Program-made: the position numbers and the translations under genes
The notes under the pieces: model-generated
Told to the model about the DNA's origin: nothing
Database searches by the model: none
What the model saw: the letters and a program-made list of their open reading frames with translations, nothing else
Assembly (NCBI GenBank): GCA_900320845.1
Contig: ONTS01000007.1
Span: 1 to 64,000, forward strand
DNA length: 64,000 bases
DNA from: an uncultured Prevotellaceae bacterium
GTDB taxonomy: Bacteria > Bacteroidota > Bacteroidia > Bacteroidales > Bacteroidaceae
Direction: 5' to 3'
In this document: positions 35,696 to 46,500 of the stretch, piece by piece
Layout of the letters: each line of letters starts with the position of its first letter
How positions within the stretch are numbered: the stretch's first letter is position 1

Positions 35696-37897
35696 ATGAC
35701 ACTAAAGCACACATCACTACACGACTTCTTCCGCCGTCAACTCGGCGTCTGGCCCGACGCCCGTCAGCGCTTCAACGACCTGCAACAGGTGCAGACACGC
35801 GAGGCACACTTCGGCAATGCTGTCGTCATGCTGCAACATAACCCGGGCCGCATGCTCTCTACCAATGCCGATATGGCAAAGGCACTGCGCGGCGAGCGCC
35901 CATGTTTCCTGTGCAGCCACAACAGGCCCGACATACAAGTGGCAGAAGACTTCGCCAATGACTTCGAGATACTCATCAACCCCTACCCCATTCTATCCGA
36001 ACACTATACCATCGCCCTGCGCACGCACACACCGCAGATGATACTCGCTCCTCTGCCACACAACGACAGTGCTTTCCATGCTTTGCTGAAGTGGACGGAG
36101 GACTATCCGCAACATACAATAATATATAATGGTCCGCGTGCGGGAGCCTCAGCACCCGACCACCTTCATCTACAGGCTGGCGATGGTAGCCGTCTGCCGT
36201 TGCTCACACGATGGCACAGCCTGCGCCAACAGCTGCAACATGTAACTACCATGCCGCATGGCACAGCCCTCTTCCGTCTGCACGGACACTGCGCCAACGC
36301 CTTTGCTATGACCTTCAGCAACAACGAGGAGGCACAACACGTGTTTAGCACGCTGTATCTGGCTATGCAACAGGCCCTTGGCACGCAGGAGGAGCCGCCC
36401 ATGAATATTGTGGCATGGCATGGTGATGAGAAATGGGTGTGCATCTTCCCCCGTAAGGCCCACCGCCCCGCCTGCTTCTTCGCCACCGACGAGAGCCAAC
36501 GCCTCATCAGTCCGGGAGCCCTCGACATGGCTGGACAGATGACAGTACCACGCCACGACGACTACATAAGCCTGACCGACGATGAAGTGGCACACATATA
36601 TGCCGACGTGTGTGTCGACGACGACACCATGCGACGCATCGGCGAAAAACTCTCAGCCCTGCTGCAGCCTACCATCAGCGTAGGGCTGATGACGGCACAG
36701 CGCATCACCGTATGCTTCCACGACCCCTATAGCTATGCTGACGGCACCATGCAGGGGCAACATACCATAGAGATGAAGGACGGAATGCTGTGTTGTAAAG
36801 GAAAAAAATACCATCAACTGCGCTTCGCCCCCAAAACCGACAAGGGCACGTTCACCCTCGATGATGTCACCATAGGCATACATTTCCACTGGCAGCGCAA
36901 CGAGCCACAGACTTTTGAGGACGAATTGCTGCTCTCTGCTGATGAAACGGGAGAGATGGAGGTGGTCAATCGTCTTCCCATTGAGCGCTATCTCGTCAGC
37001 GTTATCAGCAGTGAGATGAGTGCCGATGCTCCTCTTGAGCTGCTTAAGGCTCACGCCGTCATCTCCCGCTCCTGGGTTCTGCGTATGATGCAGCGCTACC
37101 GGCAGAGTGTACACCCTGCTCCCTGCCACGAAGAGCGCACCGTCATGGATGACGGCACCCCGTGTCTACTACGATGGTACGACGCCGAGGGCCACAGTCG
37201 CTTTGATGTATGCGCCGACGACCACTGTCAGCGCTATCAGGGCATACGTCGCACCACCAATGCCAATGCCGAAAAGGCTGTGGCAGACACCAGTGGCATG
37301 GTACTCGCCTACAACGACGAGATTTGCGATGCCCGCTACGCCAAGTGCTGCGGCGGAACAACGGAGACATTTGACACCTGTTGGGAAGATATGCCTGTAC
37401 CCTACCTCACCCCGGTGACATGTCCATACTGCCACCATGCCGATATTACCACCATGCTGAATGCCTATGACCGTGAGACACAAGACTTCTATCGTTGGGA
37501 GGTGGTTTACTCGCAGGAGGAACTGACCCAACTGGTTGACAACAACCTACATATCGACCTCGGACTCATTGAAGACCTTGTCCCCCTGCGTCGCGGTGCG
37601 AGCGGTAGGATTTCCCTGCTGAAGATTGTCGGACAGCACGGCAGCCTCGTCGTTGGCAAAGAGCTGGAGATACGGCGCATGCTGAGCGACAGCCACCTGC
37701 TGAGCAGTAACTTCACCGTAGAACGTACAAACGGCGACATACCGACAGCGACACGCTTCACCCTCCACGGCAACGGATGGGGACACGGCGTCGGATTGTG
37801 TCAGATAGGAGCTGCCAACATGGCTACCAAAGGTTTCACATACGAAGAGATATTACACCATTACTATAAAGGAACAACTATAAAAAAATACTTCTAA
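35696..37897 (+). CDS. Fusion of HIT-like (DUF4922) and SpoIID/LytB domains
   Basis: 733 residues. The N-terminal 310 or so form a GalT/Ap4A-phosphorylase-like domain: Cys70-x-x-Cys73 (CFLC), NPYPIL near 95, and the catalytic-type His156-Leu-His158-Leu-Gln160. From about 325 a SpoIID domain follows: ISSEM with the catalytic-type Glu440, then CCGGTTETFDTCW with extra Cys residues, and GHGVGLCQIGA near 697. SpoIID homologues cleave peptidoglycan glycan strands lacking peptides. Unlike sporulation SpoIID there is no signal peptide or membrane anchor. The gene overlaps the AmpG-like gene by one base and follows the glycosyltransferase by 5 nt. Confidence 0.85.
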   Translation: MTLKHTSLHDFFRRQLGVWPDARQRFNDLQQVQTREAHFGNAVVMLQHNPGRMLSTNADMAKALRGERPCFLCSHNRPDIQVAEDFANDFEILINPYPILSEHYTIALRTHTPQMILAPLPHNDSAFHALLKWTEDYPQHTIIYNGPRAGASAPDHLHLQAGDGSRLPLLTRWHSLRQQLQHVTTMPHGTALFRLHGHCANAFAMTFSNNEEAQHVFSTLYLAMQQALGTQEEPPMNIVAWHGDEKWVCIFPRKAHRPACFFATDESQRLISPGALDMAGQMTVPRHDDYISLTDDEVAHIYADVCVDDDTMRRIGEKLSALLQPTISVGLMTAQRITVCFHDPYSYADGTMQGQHTIEMKDGMLCCKGKKYHQLRFAPKTDKGTFTLDDVTIGIHFHWQRNEPQTFEDELLLSADETGEMEVVNRLPIERYLVSVISSEMSADAPLELLKAHAVISRSWVLRMMQRYRQSVHPAPCHEERTVMDDGTPCLLRWYDAEGHSRFDVCADDHCQRYQGIRRTTNANAEKAVADTSGMVLAYNDEICDARYAKCCGGTTETFDTCWEDMPVPYLTPVTCPYCHHADITTMLNAYDRETQDFYRWEVVYSQEELTQLVDNNLHIDLGLIEDLVPLRRGASGRISLLKIVGQHGSLVVGKELEIRRMLSDSHLLSSNFTVERTNGDIPTATRFTLHGNGWGHGVGLCQIGAANMATKGFTYEEILHHYYKGTTIKKYF

Positions 37898-39174
37898 TGA
37901 AGAAACGTAATCCTTGGGCGTGGATACCCACACTCTACCTCTCAGAAGGTTTCCCCAATGTCATCGTCATGACCGTTGCTGTCACTATGTATATGCAGCT
38001 TGGCATGAGCGATACCGAAATTGCATTGTACACCAGCTGGCTTAGCTTGCCTTGGGTTATCAAGCCTTTGTGGAGCCCCTTCGTCGACTTGTTCAAGACC
38101 AAGCGTTGGTGGGTACTTGCCATGCAGCTGCTACTCGGTGCCTCTCTAGGCGGTGTTGCCTTCACGCTCAACGCCAATTTCTGGTTTCAGGGCAGCATGT
38201 TTTTCTTTTTCATGATGGCATTCAGCAGCGCCACGCACGACATAGCCGCCGATGGCTACTACATGCTTGAACTCGACAACCACCAACAGACGTTCTTTGT
38301 CGGCATACGCAATACGTTCTATCGCATTGCCGTTATCCTCGGCACCGGACCGCTCATCGCTGCAGCCGGCATGCTGCAAGTATTGCTCCGTACTAAAGTA
38401 GCATACACATGGAGTCTGGTGTTCTACGGTTTGGCAGGACTCTTCCTTGCCCTGTGGCTGTACCACAGCTTCATCCTGCCCCACCCCATTGCTGACAGAA
38501 AACAAAAAGTGAATGCCCAGGAAATCATGGTAGGCATAGGCAAGTCGTTCTCCACATTCTTCAAGAAGTTCCCCGTCAAGCAGATGCTGTTTGTCATCCT
38601 CTTTCTCTTATTCTATCGCTTCCCCGAGGCTATGCTCACCAAGATGACCACCACGTTCCTGCAACGTCCGAGCACTGAGGGCGGACTGGCACTAGCACCC
38701 CAAGAGTTCGGCCTGGCTTATGGTACGGTAGGACTCATCGGACTGTTGCTCGGAGGCATCGTTGGAGGCATGCTCGCCAGCCGCGACGGACTGAAACGCT
38801 GGCTGTGGCCCTTCGTCATAGCACTCACATTGCCCGACCTGGTGTATGTGTACCTCAGCTATGCCATGCCCGACAACCTGTGGATCATCAGCTTTTGCCT
38901 CTTCATTGAACAGTTTGGCTACGGACTGGGCTTCACGGCTCTCACGCTCTACATGCTTTATATCTGTCAAGGCGAGTTTAAGACCTCACACTACGCCATC
39001 TGCACCGGCATTAGCTATCTGGGTCTGATGCTTCCGGGCATGATATCGGGATGGCTGAAGGACACTATAGGCTACCGGGCATTCTTCATTGTGGTGATGT
39101 TCCTCTGCGCCATTACATTCATCGTGACCGCATTCGTAAAGATCGACCCCACCTTCGGAACGAAAGAAGAATAA
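37897..39174 (+). CDS. AmpG-like MFS permease
   Basis: 425 residues with about 12 membrane helices, of the major facilitator superfamily. AmpG-type features are YLSEGFPNVIV in helix 1, WLSLPWVIKPLWSPFVDL at the helix 2-3 loop, and HDIAADGYYMLEL in helix 4. AmpG imports anhydro-muropeptides released from peptidoglycan. Its start codon shares one base with the end of the SpoIID fusion (ATGA type overlap), which implies translational coupling and supports a muropeptide substrate, though a related sugar is possible. Confidence 0.85.
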   Translation: MKKRNPWAWIPTLYLSEGFPNVIVMTVAVTMYMQLGMSDTEIALYTSWLSLPWVIKPLWSPFVDLFKTKRWWVLAMQLLLGASLGGVAFTLNANFWFQGSMFFFFMMAFSSATHDIAADGYYMLELDNHQQTFFVGIRNTFYRIAVILGTGPLIAAAGMLQVLLRTKVAYTWSLVFYGLAGLFLALWLYHSFILPHPIADRKQKVNAQEIMVGIGKSFSTFFKKFPVKQMLFVILFLLFYRFPEAMLTKMTTTFLQRPSTEGGLALAPQEFGLAYGTVGLIGLLLGGIVGGMLASRDGLKRWLWPFVIALTLPDLVYVYLSYAMPDNLWIISFCLFIEQFGYGLGFTALTLYMLYICQGEFKTSHYAICTGISYLGLMLPGMISGWLKDTIGYRAFFIVVMFLCAITFIVTAFVKIDPTFGTKEE

Positions 39175-39343
39175 GGGAGTGTACAATCTGACGAAGTACT
39201 ACGAAGCGTTCAGTGCCATATTGTGTCGCTGCAGCCTGGCTGCAGCTGGTTCATTGCTCCTCTTTCATTGTTCATTGATACCCGTATAGCCACACTATCA
39301 CTAATCCATAATCTATCATTCACCTTTCCCATCTTCATTACCC

Positions 39344-40120
39344 ATGCACAGCGTTCGTCCCAAGAAGCACCTCGGTCAGCATTTTCTCATTGACCTTGAC
39401 ATAGCCCGCCGTATTGCCGACACCGTCGACATACGCCCCGACCTGCCTATCCTCGAAATAGGACCAGGCATGGGAGTACTCACACAGTATCTCATGCAGA
39501 AAGGTCGTCCGCTTAAGGTGGTTGAGATTGACCGTGAGTCGGTGGCTTATCTCCACGAGCACTTCCCACAGCTGGAGGGCAACATCATTTCCGACGACTT
39601 TCTACGCATGGATCTTAGCAAGGTGTTCGACGGACAACCATTCCTGCTCATAGGTAACTACCCTTACGACATCTCATCACAGATATTCTTCCGTGTTGCC
39701 GAGCACCGCGAGCTTATTCCCTGCTGCACGGGCATGATACAACACGAGGTGGCGCTGCGCATGGCATCGGCACCTGGCTCTAAGGCTTACGGCGTGCTCT
39801 CCGTGCTGCTGCAGGCGTGGTACAACATTGACTACCTGTTCAGCGTCGATGCTTCGGTGTTCAATCCGCCGCCAAAGGTGCAGAGTGCCGTCATCAGCAT
39901 GCAGCGCAATGGGCGCAACAACATGGCATGCGACGAAAAGCAGTTCCGCAACGTAGTGAAAACGGCTTTCAACCAGCGAAGAAAGATGTTAAGAGTATCG
40001 TTGAAGAAGATGCTCGCCGCAGAGCAGGTACTGCCCGAGCCCTTTCCCACCATGCGCCCCGAGCAGCTCACTATCGAACAGTTTGAGCTACTCACCAATA
40101 CCATACAAGGCAATCGGTAG
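39344..40120 (+). CDS. rsmA: 16S rRNA dimethyladenosine transferase
   Basis: Dimethylates A1518 and A1519 near the 3' end of 16S rRNA (KsgA). The 258-residue protein begins RPKKHLGQHFLID, has SAM motif I EIGPGMGVLTQYL near residue 39 and the catalytic NYPYDIS near residue 103, and ends with a C-terminal helical domain. It is convergent with the DUF3943 gene, with 5 nt between stops. A near-palindrome GCTGCAGCCTGGCTGCAGC lies upstream at about 39229-39247. Confidence 0.95.
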   Translation: MHSVRPKKHLGQHFLIDLDIARRIADTVDIRPDLPILEIGPGMGVLTQYLMQKGRPLKVVEIDRESVAYLHEHFPQLEGNIISDDFLRMDLSKVFDGQPFLLIGNYPYDISSQIFFRVAEHRELIPCCTGMIQHEVALRMASAPGSKAYGVLSVLLQAWYNIDYLFSVDASVFNPPPKVQSAVISMQRNGRNNMACDEKQFRNVVKTAFNQRRKMLRVSLKKMLAAEQVLPEPFPTMRPEQLTIEQFELLTNTIQGNR

Positions 40121-40125
40121 GAGAA

Positions 40126-41676
40126 TCACAACCCTTTTGACACTCCCAGCAGCCATTCAAATGTATGCGAATAACTGGGCGATTGTGCAGGGTAAAACTT
40201 ATAGTGTGCGTGTCGGTTGAAATAGTTGGCACCGACATACAATCCCCACTTCTTCCACAAACGAATGTTGACGCTACTCTTCATCGCCAACAGCCCACTC
40301 ACGCCTTCATCACCCTGCGTGCTCCATGAAGCAGCATCTCTATTGAAGTTTATCTCACTACAGTCTATCCACGTATATAGCCTGTAGTATTCTGCAGTCA
40401 GGCGCAGACGAAGCAGCCTGCCCATCTCGCAGGTAGTATGATAACGGAGGGTAAAGCCGCTGCCGACATTGTAGTTGCGGTTGATGAAGTCGTGTTGAAT
40501 GTCACTCATCATGCCTCCCAGTACCATCGCATTTACATAGAATCCCCCTCGCATGGTGACATACCTGCCTGTATCGGTCGTATACTGAATACCTGCTCCC
40601 ACGCTAACGGTTTCAGCCAGCTTGTAAGGCATCACGTTGAGTCGTCCGGCATCAGTCTCCATATAATTGAAATGCTGGTACAGTCCCACCTCGCAAGCTC
40701 CTTTTCCCTCGGCAATTTGCGTGCTTGCCACGCGCCCCACCAGTCCGATGTTGTTCACCAACGGCTGATGCTGACCCATGGCCATCGTGGATGCGAAACG
40801 GAAATAGCTGAACGGCTTACGGTCGACAACGGTCTGCACCACATCGCCGTATTCAATATCGAGTCCTACAAATGCCGTCTGCATATTGGCTTTTTTCTGT
40901 GCTGATGTATGCAGCAGTCGTATTCCCGTCGACACATCCACCATCAGGTGCTGCGGCAAAAAGGTGACGCGCTCTTTGCGCTGCCGCCGGTTATCACCAT
41001 GGATAAGGCGGGTGAAGCCACGCATGGGGTTGAGCACAAAAGCCACCGCCTCACGCAGAAAACGGCTGCCACCGCGCTGGGTATCGTCCAATATGGCATC
41101 GCTGAGACGGTAAGCGGTCTCACCGATGGCTGCACCACCGATGGAAGTGGACAGAAAATCGTTGACGGAAAGCCACTCGTTCTCGCCACCTATCTCCCAC
41201 AAAAGGCTACCGGCAGTGCTGTACAGCATGGAGACATAGTAGTTCATCCCATTGCTGCGCGCAGCATTGTAGTACATATTGCCGTGATAGGGATGCGAAA
41301 AGAGGTTGGTGTACATCTTGTCGCTGTCCCAAAACCAATGTCCCAGTCCTATGTTGCGTCGGAAACTTTTCATGGATACGTGCGCATAGTCGCCGTTCAA
41401 CACAAATCGGTCGATGGCAAGCAGTCCTACGTTGAAGCCTATCACCTCAGCGACAGCCAACCACGACCGGCGCTTGGCGACATACTCTGAAGTACTGTCA
41501 GGCGTTGTAGGGCCGATGGTGTTGCTCACAGCTTCGACGGGTATAATAACACTATCCATCGGAAGCGGCACGACAACGGTATCCATACAAGTTATCGGGA
41601 CAGCGGCAGGCAACACCGACACTATCCACGCCATCATCAACGACAGCAACAATCGTTTATAACTTAAGCCATTCAT
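40126..41676 (-). CDS. DUF3943-type outer-membrane-associated protein
   Basis: 516 residues with a signal peptide. A DUF3943-like stretch, FRRNIGLGHWFWDSDKMYTNLFSHPYHG, lies near residues 104-132. SLLWEIGGENEWLSVNDFLS follows, then alternating amphipathic strands to the end. The latter half looks like a beta-barrel (for example FRFASTMAMGQ, GFTLRYHTTCEM). The family is found in Bacteroidetes and some proteobacteria; function unknown. No strong promoter is seen in the 210-nt gap before rsgA. Confidence 0.75.
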   Translation of the reverse strand: MNGLSYKRLLLSLMMAWIVSVLPAAVPITCMDTVVVPLPMDSVIIPVEAVSNTIGPTTPDSTSEYVAKRRSWLAVAEVIGFNVGLLAIDRFVLNGDYAHVSMKSFRRNIGLGHWFWDSDKMYTNLFSHPYHGNMYYNAARSNGMNYYVSMLYSTAGSLLWEIGGENEWLSVNDFLSTSIGGAAIGETAYRLSDAILDDTQRGGSRFLREAVAFVLNPMRGFTRLIHGDNRRQRKERVTFLPQHLMVDVSTGIRLLHTSAQKKANMQTAFVGLDIEYGDVVQTVVDRKPFSYFRFASTMAMGQHQPLVNNIGLVGRVASTQIAEGKGACEVGLYQHFNYMETDAGRLNVMPYKLAETVSVGAGIQYTTDTGRYVTMRGGFYVNAMVLGGMMSDIQHDFINRNYNVGSGFTLRYHTTCEMGRLLRLRLTAEYYRLYTWIDCSEINFNRDAASWSTQGDEGVSGLLAMKSSVNIRLWKKWGLYVGANYFNRHAHYKFYPAQSPSYSHTFEWLLGVSKGL

Positions 41677-41886
41677 TCAATGTTTAAGCGAAGAGGGTAC
41701 CACTTAGCGGAATGACAAAGGGAAAGTAAAGTAAGAGAGAGGTGAGATACTGTGCCATAGGTGGCAGACAGATCCGAATACGCTGCATAGACCAGAGCAC
41801 TTGAAAAAATCAAGGTAATCTGTAAAATCTGCCGGGCTTTACCCCTGTCCGAGCGTCAGCCCATAGTTTTAGCTTTTTCATAGTTT

Positions 41887-42819
41887 TCAATACGCTTCCC
41901 TATACTTGCTCTCGTCCTTATCATCGAGCATGGAAAGGTATGATTGGTATCTGCTTGGCGCTATGCGGTGCTCTTCCAGTGCCTGTAGCACGGCGCAGCC
42001 CGGCTCATGCGTGTGTGTACAGTTGTCGAAACGGCATTGCCCAGCATAATGAAACAGGTCGCGGAAGTATCCTGTCAGCTCTGCGCGTTCCATGTCGAAG
42101 GTGCCGAAGCCCTTTATGCCCGGTGTATCGATAAGCCATCCGCCTCCTTCCACTGCCAACATCTCCGAAAAGGTCGTTGTGTGCATACCCTTGTTGTGCG
42201 CTTCCGATATGGCTGCGGTGCGCAGGTTGGCACCGGGTATGAGGGTGTTGAGCAGTGTCGACTTTCCCACGCCGCTGTTGCCGCTGAACAGTGTGGTACG
42301 TCCTTGAAGCAAGGGTAGCAGCTGCTTGCGTGTTACACTGTCAGTGGCGTTCGTACGCAGACAGCTATAGCCTATGCTTTCGTACACGGCAATGAGATAA
42401 TCTTGCAGTTGTTGTTCAGCCTCGTCAAGCAAGTCGCACTTGTTGAACACCAGTACCACAGGCACACGATAGGCTTCTGCTGAAGCGAGAAAGCGATCGA
42501 TGAATGTCGTGCTCGTCTCGGGATAGTTTACCGTGACGACGAGGAAAGCCTGGTCAACGTTGGCTGCCAATATATGGCTCTGCTTGGAGAGGTTACTTGA
42601 GCGGCGGATGATGTAGTTGCTGCGGTCGGCAATCTCCTTGATGAAGGCGCGTCCCTCTGCATTGACAACGATATCTACCCTATCGCCTACAGCCACAGGG
42701 TTCGTACTGCGAATGCCGCGAAGGCGGAAGTTGCCCTTCACCTTGCATTCGTAGCTCGAACCGTCGTCGGTCCGCACTATGTACCAACTGCCGGTATTCT
42801 TGATGACAAGTCCTTGCAC
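41887..42819 (-). CDS. rsgA: Ribosome small-subunit biogenesis GTPase
   Basis: 310-residue circularly permuted GTPase that helps 30S maturation and decoding-centre checking. The N-terminal OB fold is followed by G4 (NKCDL) before G1 (GNSGVGKST) and G3 (DTPG), the permuted order that defines RsgA/YjeQ. The C-terminal zinc knuckle is [14 protein letters not shown]. It lies 71 nt from frr, with a hairpin between them. Confidence 0.95.
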   Translation of the reverse strand: MQGLVIKNTGSWYIVRTDDGSSYECKVKGNFRLRGIRSTNPVAVGDRVDIVVNAEGRAFIKEIADRSNYIIRRSSNLSKQSHILAANVDQAFLVVTVNYPETSTTFIDRFLASAEAYRVPVVLVFNKCDLLDEAEQQLQDYLIAVYESIGYSCLRTNATDSVTRKQLLPLLQGRTTLFSGNSGVGKSTLLNTLIPGANLRTAAISEAHNKGMHTTTFSEMLAVEGGGWLIDTPGIKGFGTFDMERAELTGYFRDLFHYAGQCRFDNCTHTHEPGCAVLQALEEHRIAPSRYQSYLSMLDDKDESKYREAY

Positions 42820-42834
42820 AAGTTATGAATGGAA

Positions 42835-42887
42835 AATGGATAATTGATAAAGGATATTTATCAAGTCTCCGTTACCAATTATCCATT
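42835..42887. repeat. Intergenic inverted repeat between frr and rsgA
   Basis: AATGGATAATTG (42835-42846) pairs with CAATTATCCATT (42876-42887), a perfect 12-bp repeat. A second small hairpin GATAA/TTATC (42846-42862) is inside. It may slow or stop transcription between the two minus-strand genes. Similar AT-rich GGATAATTG sequences are common between genes in Bacteroidales. Confidence 0.6.
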
Positions 42888-42890
42888 ATC

Positions 42891-43451
42891 TTATACTGTC
42901 ATTATTTCCTTGTTTTTCTCTTCAAGCAGTTCGTCAATGCGTTTGATATGCTTATCGTGAAGTTTCTGCAGTTCGTCTTCTGCATCTTTCTCATTGTCTT
43001 CGGAGAGTCCGTCCTTGATGGCTTTTTTCAGTCTGTCCTTGATGTCTCCTCGCACGTTGCGCACTTCCACCTTGGCCTTTTCGCCCATCTTGTTGCACTG
43101 TTTCACCAGGTCACGGCGTCTTTCTTCAGTGGGTTGCGGTATATTGAGGCGTATCACTTCACCGTTGTTTTCGGGTGTGATACCTACGTCGCTATCCATG
43201 ATGGCTTTTTCAATGTCGCGTATCTGTTTCTTGTCCCATGGTTTGATGGCTATGGTTCTTGCGTCGGGCACGCTGACGGAGGACACCTGATTGAGTGGCA
43301 CCATCGAACCGTAGCTATCTACTCGCACACCGCTGAGGATTGCTACATTAGCACGTCCGGCACGCACACGTGCCAAGGCGTCGTCAAGGTACATGCACGC
43401 CATTTCCATGCGTTCATCAGCCTCGTTGAGGGTTGCTTTAACGTCTATCAT
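42891..43451 (-). CDS. frr: Ribosome recycling factor
   Basis: Splits post-termination ribosomes with EF-G. The 186-residue protein has the RRF pattern: ARVRAGRANVAIL near residue 28, NQVSSVSVPDARTIAIKPWDK, NIPQPTEERRRDLVKQ and a helical end. The frame begins at 43478, but the family starts at MIDVKATLNEADERM, so the ATG at 43451 is used. Only 75 nt separate it from the end of the LRR gene upstream. Confidence 0.95.
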   Translation of the reverse strand: MIDVKATLNEADERMEMACMYLDDALARVRAGRANVAILSGVRVDSYGSMVPLNQVSSVSVPDARTIAIKPWDKKQIRDIEKAIMDSDVGITPENNGEVIRLNIPQPTEERRRDLVKQCNKMGEKAKVEVRNVRGDIKDRLKKAIKDGLSEDNEKDAEDELQKLHDKHIKRIDELLEEKNKEIMTV

Positions 43452-43526
43452 AATATAAAAGGTTTTGGTTTTCTGCATACAAAAATAGAAATCTTTCAGC
43501 AGTCAGGCAAAAGAAGCGCCATTTTT

Positions 43527-46500
43527 CTAACCAAAACCACTGCTGGTATGACAAAAGAAAAAAGGAATAATAAGACAGAAGTCTGTACCGCGCAGGTTTT
43601 CCCATCCTAAGTAGTCGAACTCCCACAGAGGTTGGAAGTCGTAGAGTCCTGGATCTTTGTCGCTGCGGATGTACACCGGTGTGTTGGCAGGCAGCACATG
43701 GTTTACTCCTTCCTCATTCCCCCCTTTACCGAACAGCGCGGTCTTGAACATCACGTTGACGTTTTCATTAGATTCAATTTTTTTGGTCATCAGACCCTCG
43801 ATGAAATAGCACTGAACACCTTCAGGAATCATGGCATCGTAATCCAGTATGAGGGTTGACGAATAGTATCCGGCCTTTTTATTGGTCACCGTATTGAGGG
43901 CATTGGTGGCAGGATTGATAGTCAGAATATGCGGCCACAAGTGCATGCGCACCTCAATATGCGGTTTACACAACGTATTTGGAAATTCGGCTGTCGCTGT
44001 ATTAACAGGTTCGATTTCTCCATTAGAACCGAGAATGGGTACATTATTTTCATCCACATTTTGGTTGAAGCCGGTGTTGAATTTTCCTATTACTACTTTT
44101 CCGTCAAGTTCATGATCTTTCCAACCCTGTTCGTCGATGAGTGTTCCAGCGGAATGTATGAAGAGGTACTGTTGGTTTTCATCGTAGCGAGATGCGTCGA
44201 AGTTGCATCCAGAGAATTTATCGATACTGTTGGCTTGTGCCACTGTACACATCCAGGGATTACTCTCGGTGGTGATAGCAGTACCATTGTTACGTGCGTG
44301 GTAAAGATTGGGATAGAGCTTCACTTCGTTGTCGAACTTGTGTGTGTATCCTCCGTTGACCATTAAGAGTGCCAACCAGTCTTTCCTGCGTACAGCCTCT
44401 ATATTATCCTGATCCTCATCACTACCCTGAGCACGGATAATTTCTGTGGAGATGTATCCTACCTGAGGACTCCAATTGCTCTGATAAAACAATTTTATCG
44501 GGCCTGTCTTTTCACTATCGTCTGTTGTCAGTTCTTTGGGAAGCATATGTAAATCCAAAGTGGTAAGCATATTGCGCGCGCACATCAGGTAACGAAGGTA
44601 AGGACCGATATGGGTCAAATCCAATTGTGTAAGCAGATTATCTTCACAGAGCAACTTTCTGAACACACCTTGTTTTACATAATTGAGATTCAGCTCTCTC
44701 AAACGTGTAGTATAGATAAGATCATCTGAACGTGGTATGGAGAGTGTAGTTCCGCCTTTTGTCAACTCATTACGGATGGTATAAGTACCACCGTTGACCT
44801 GCAACACTTCAAGCATATCAATATGCTCCTGCAAACGATGTTCAGAGGGTACTAACAAGAAGTCGAGACTCTCCCAATGATGACGGTGAGCTGTAAAATT
44901 AGATATCATTGGACAATTATCTATCTTGATATCGCCATTTTTACCGATAAGCTTACCCTGTGATATCTGTATGATACTCAAGTTGCTATTATTAGACAAG
45001 TCAAGCTCTTCAATAAGACTGTTGTATAGTTGGAAGGTACTAAACCTACAATTTCGTGCTATTACCTTTTTCAGATTGCAGAAATATTTCCAGTCATCAG
45101 AGAAAGAAGGATTATATCGTTCTGGTAACGCTGTACATCCACTGATATTTAATTCTTCTAGAACAAACAACTCACTCCATTCCTTCGAACTCATTTCTTC
45201 TGGTCTTTCAGACTCATTAGGTATAAGGATTAGGTTTGCCAACTTGGTATGGTCGCTGACATTAAGTTTTTTGAGTAGAGAGAAAGAGGTGCGCAATGTT
45301 GTCAGATTGGGTATTATCCCTCCGGAAATGTCAAATTCCTCTATACCACTATACGACAGGTTAATGTCAGTGATTGCAGTGTTGTTTTCTGACAAAATAA
45401 GATTTTTGGATTCTGGACCGGTATAAGCCAACTTTTGCAGGGCTGTACAACCGCTCACGTCAAGAGTGGGAACGTCTTCTACAAATAATTCCTTGAGACG
45501 TGTCTGCGTACTGAGGTCTACCGTGAGGTTGGGTGCATTTTCGGCAGTGATATCAAATACGGTACGGTCAGAAGGGATTATCACAAGGTCGACATCGCCT
45601 ATCACATGCAGTTTCTTCAGTCTGGGCATATAGAAATCGCCGTCTTCGGAAAAGTCTATACTCTCCACATGTCCTACAGGTGCATAGGTGTACTCTTCCA
45701 GATAGTTGTTGTGTATGAGAATATTGCCATCTGGGTTTTCCCCCTGCAGGTTTTCATTATAGTATGCTATGAAACCGTCACCGCCTTCGTTGTCAAACAC
45801 CAATATGCCCTCTAGAGACAACAATATAGGATACGAAGTCAGGTCAAGGGGAGTTGCATGGGTGTAGAATCTTCCAAGGTTGGTGTTTTGCAGTTCCAGC
45901 AGCCTGAAACACATCGTTTGTGAGGGCAGACCTATCCCGCTGGTAAAGTTGTGACAATTGTTAAGTTTGAGCTCTGACAAAACATTATAATCTGTTACAT
46001 TGAGGGTTGAAATGTGTGTACCAGACAGGTTCAACGCCTCCAGTTTACCTTTTGCTGTGGGCAATGTCAATGCTGTAATGGGGCTATTCTCAAATTCCGC
46101 CACTCTCAAGTTTGCAGCATTCTGCAGCGAAACTGAACTTGTCAGATTCGGGCAGTTGTTGGCGTAAAGATTGGTAATATAATACCAAAGGTTGCCACTC
46201 AATGGTATCGATGATAGTTTAGTATTGCTTATATCTAACAACACCAAAGTCGTAAGATTATTGCTTGCAAAATTGACTGTTGTAAGCTTGGTGTTTTTTG
46301 ACAAATCAAGTTCTTCCAATGTTGAAGTGGCTGTAACTTTGAGTGTCGTTATATTACGGAAATATTCCACACCTTTATAGGTGACAGGTCCTTTGTTACC
46401 TTTATCCACTATAGAGTAAGAATCCAAGGCAGTCTTGTACCATCGGGCATTATTAGCATTATAGTTCTGCCTCCAATTTGGACGCAAACCAGCGTCTTTC

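Noticed and set aside
42825..43610. 261-codon + strand frame over frr
   Set aside because: It is the antisense image of frr, which has clear family motifs.
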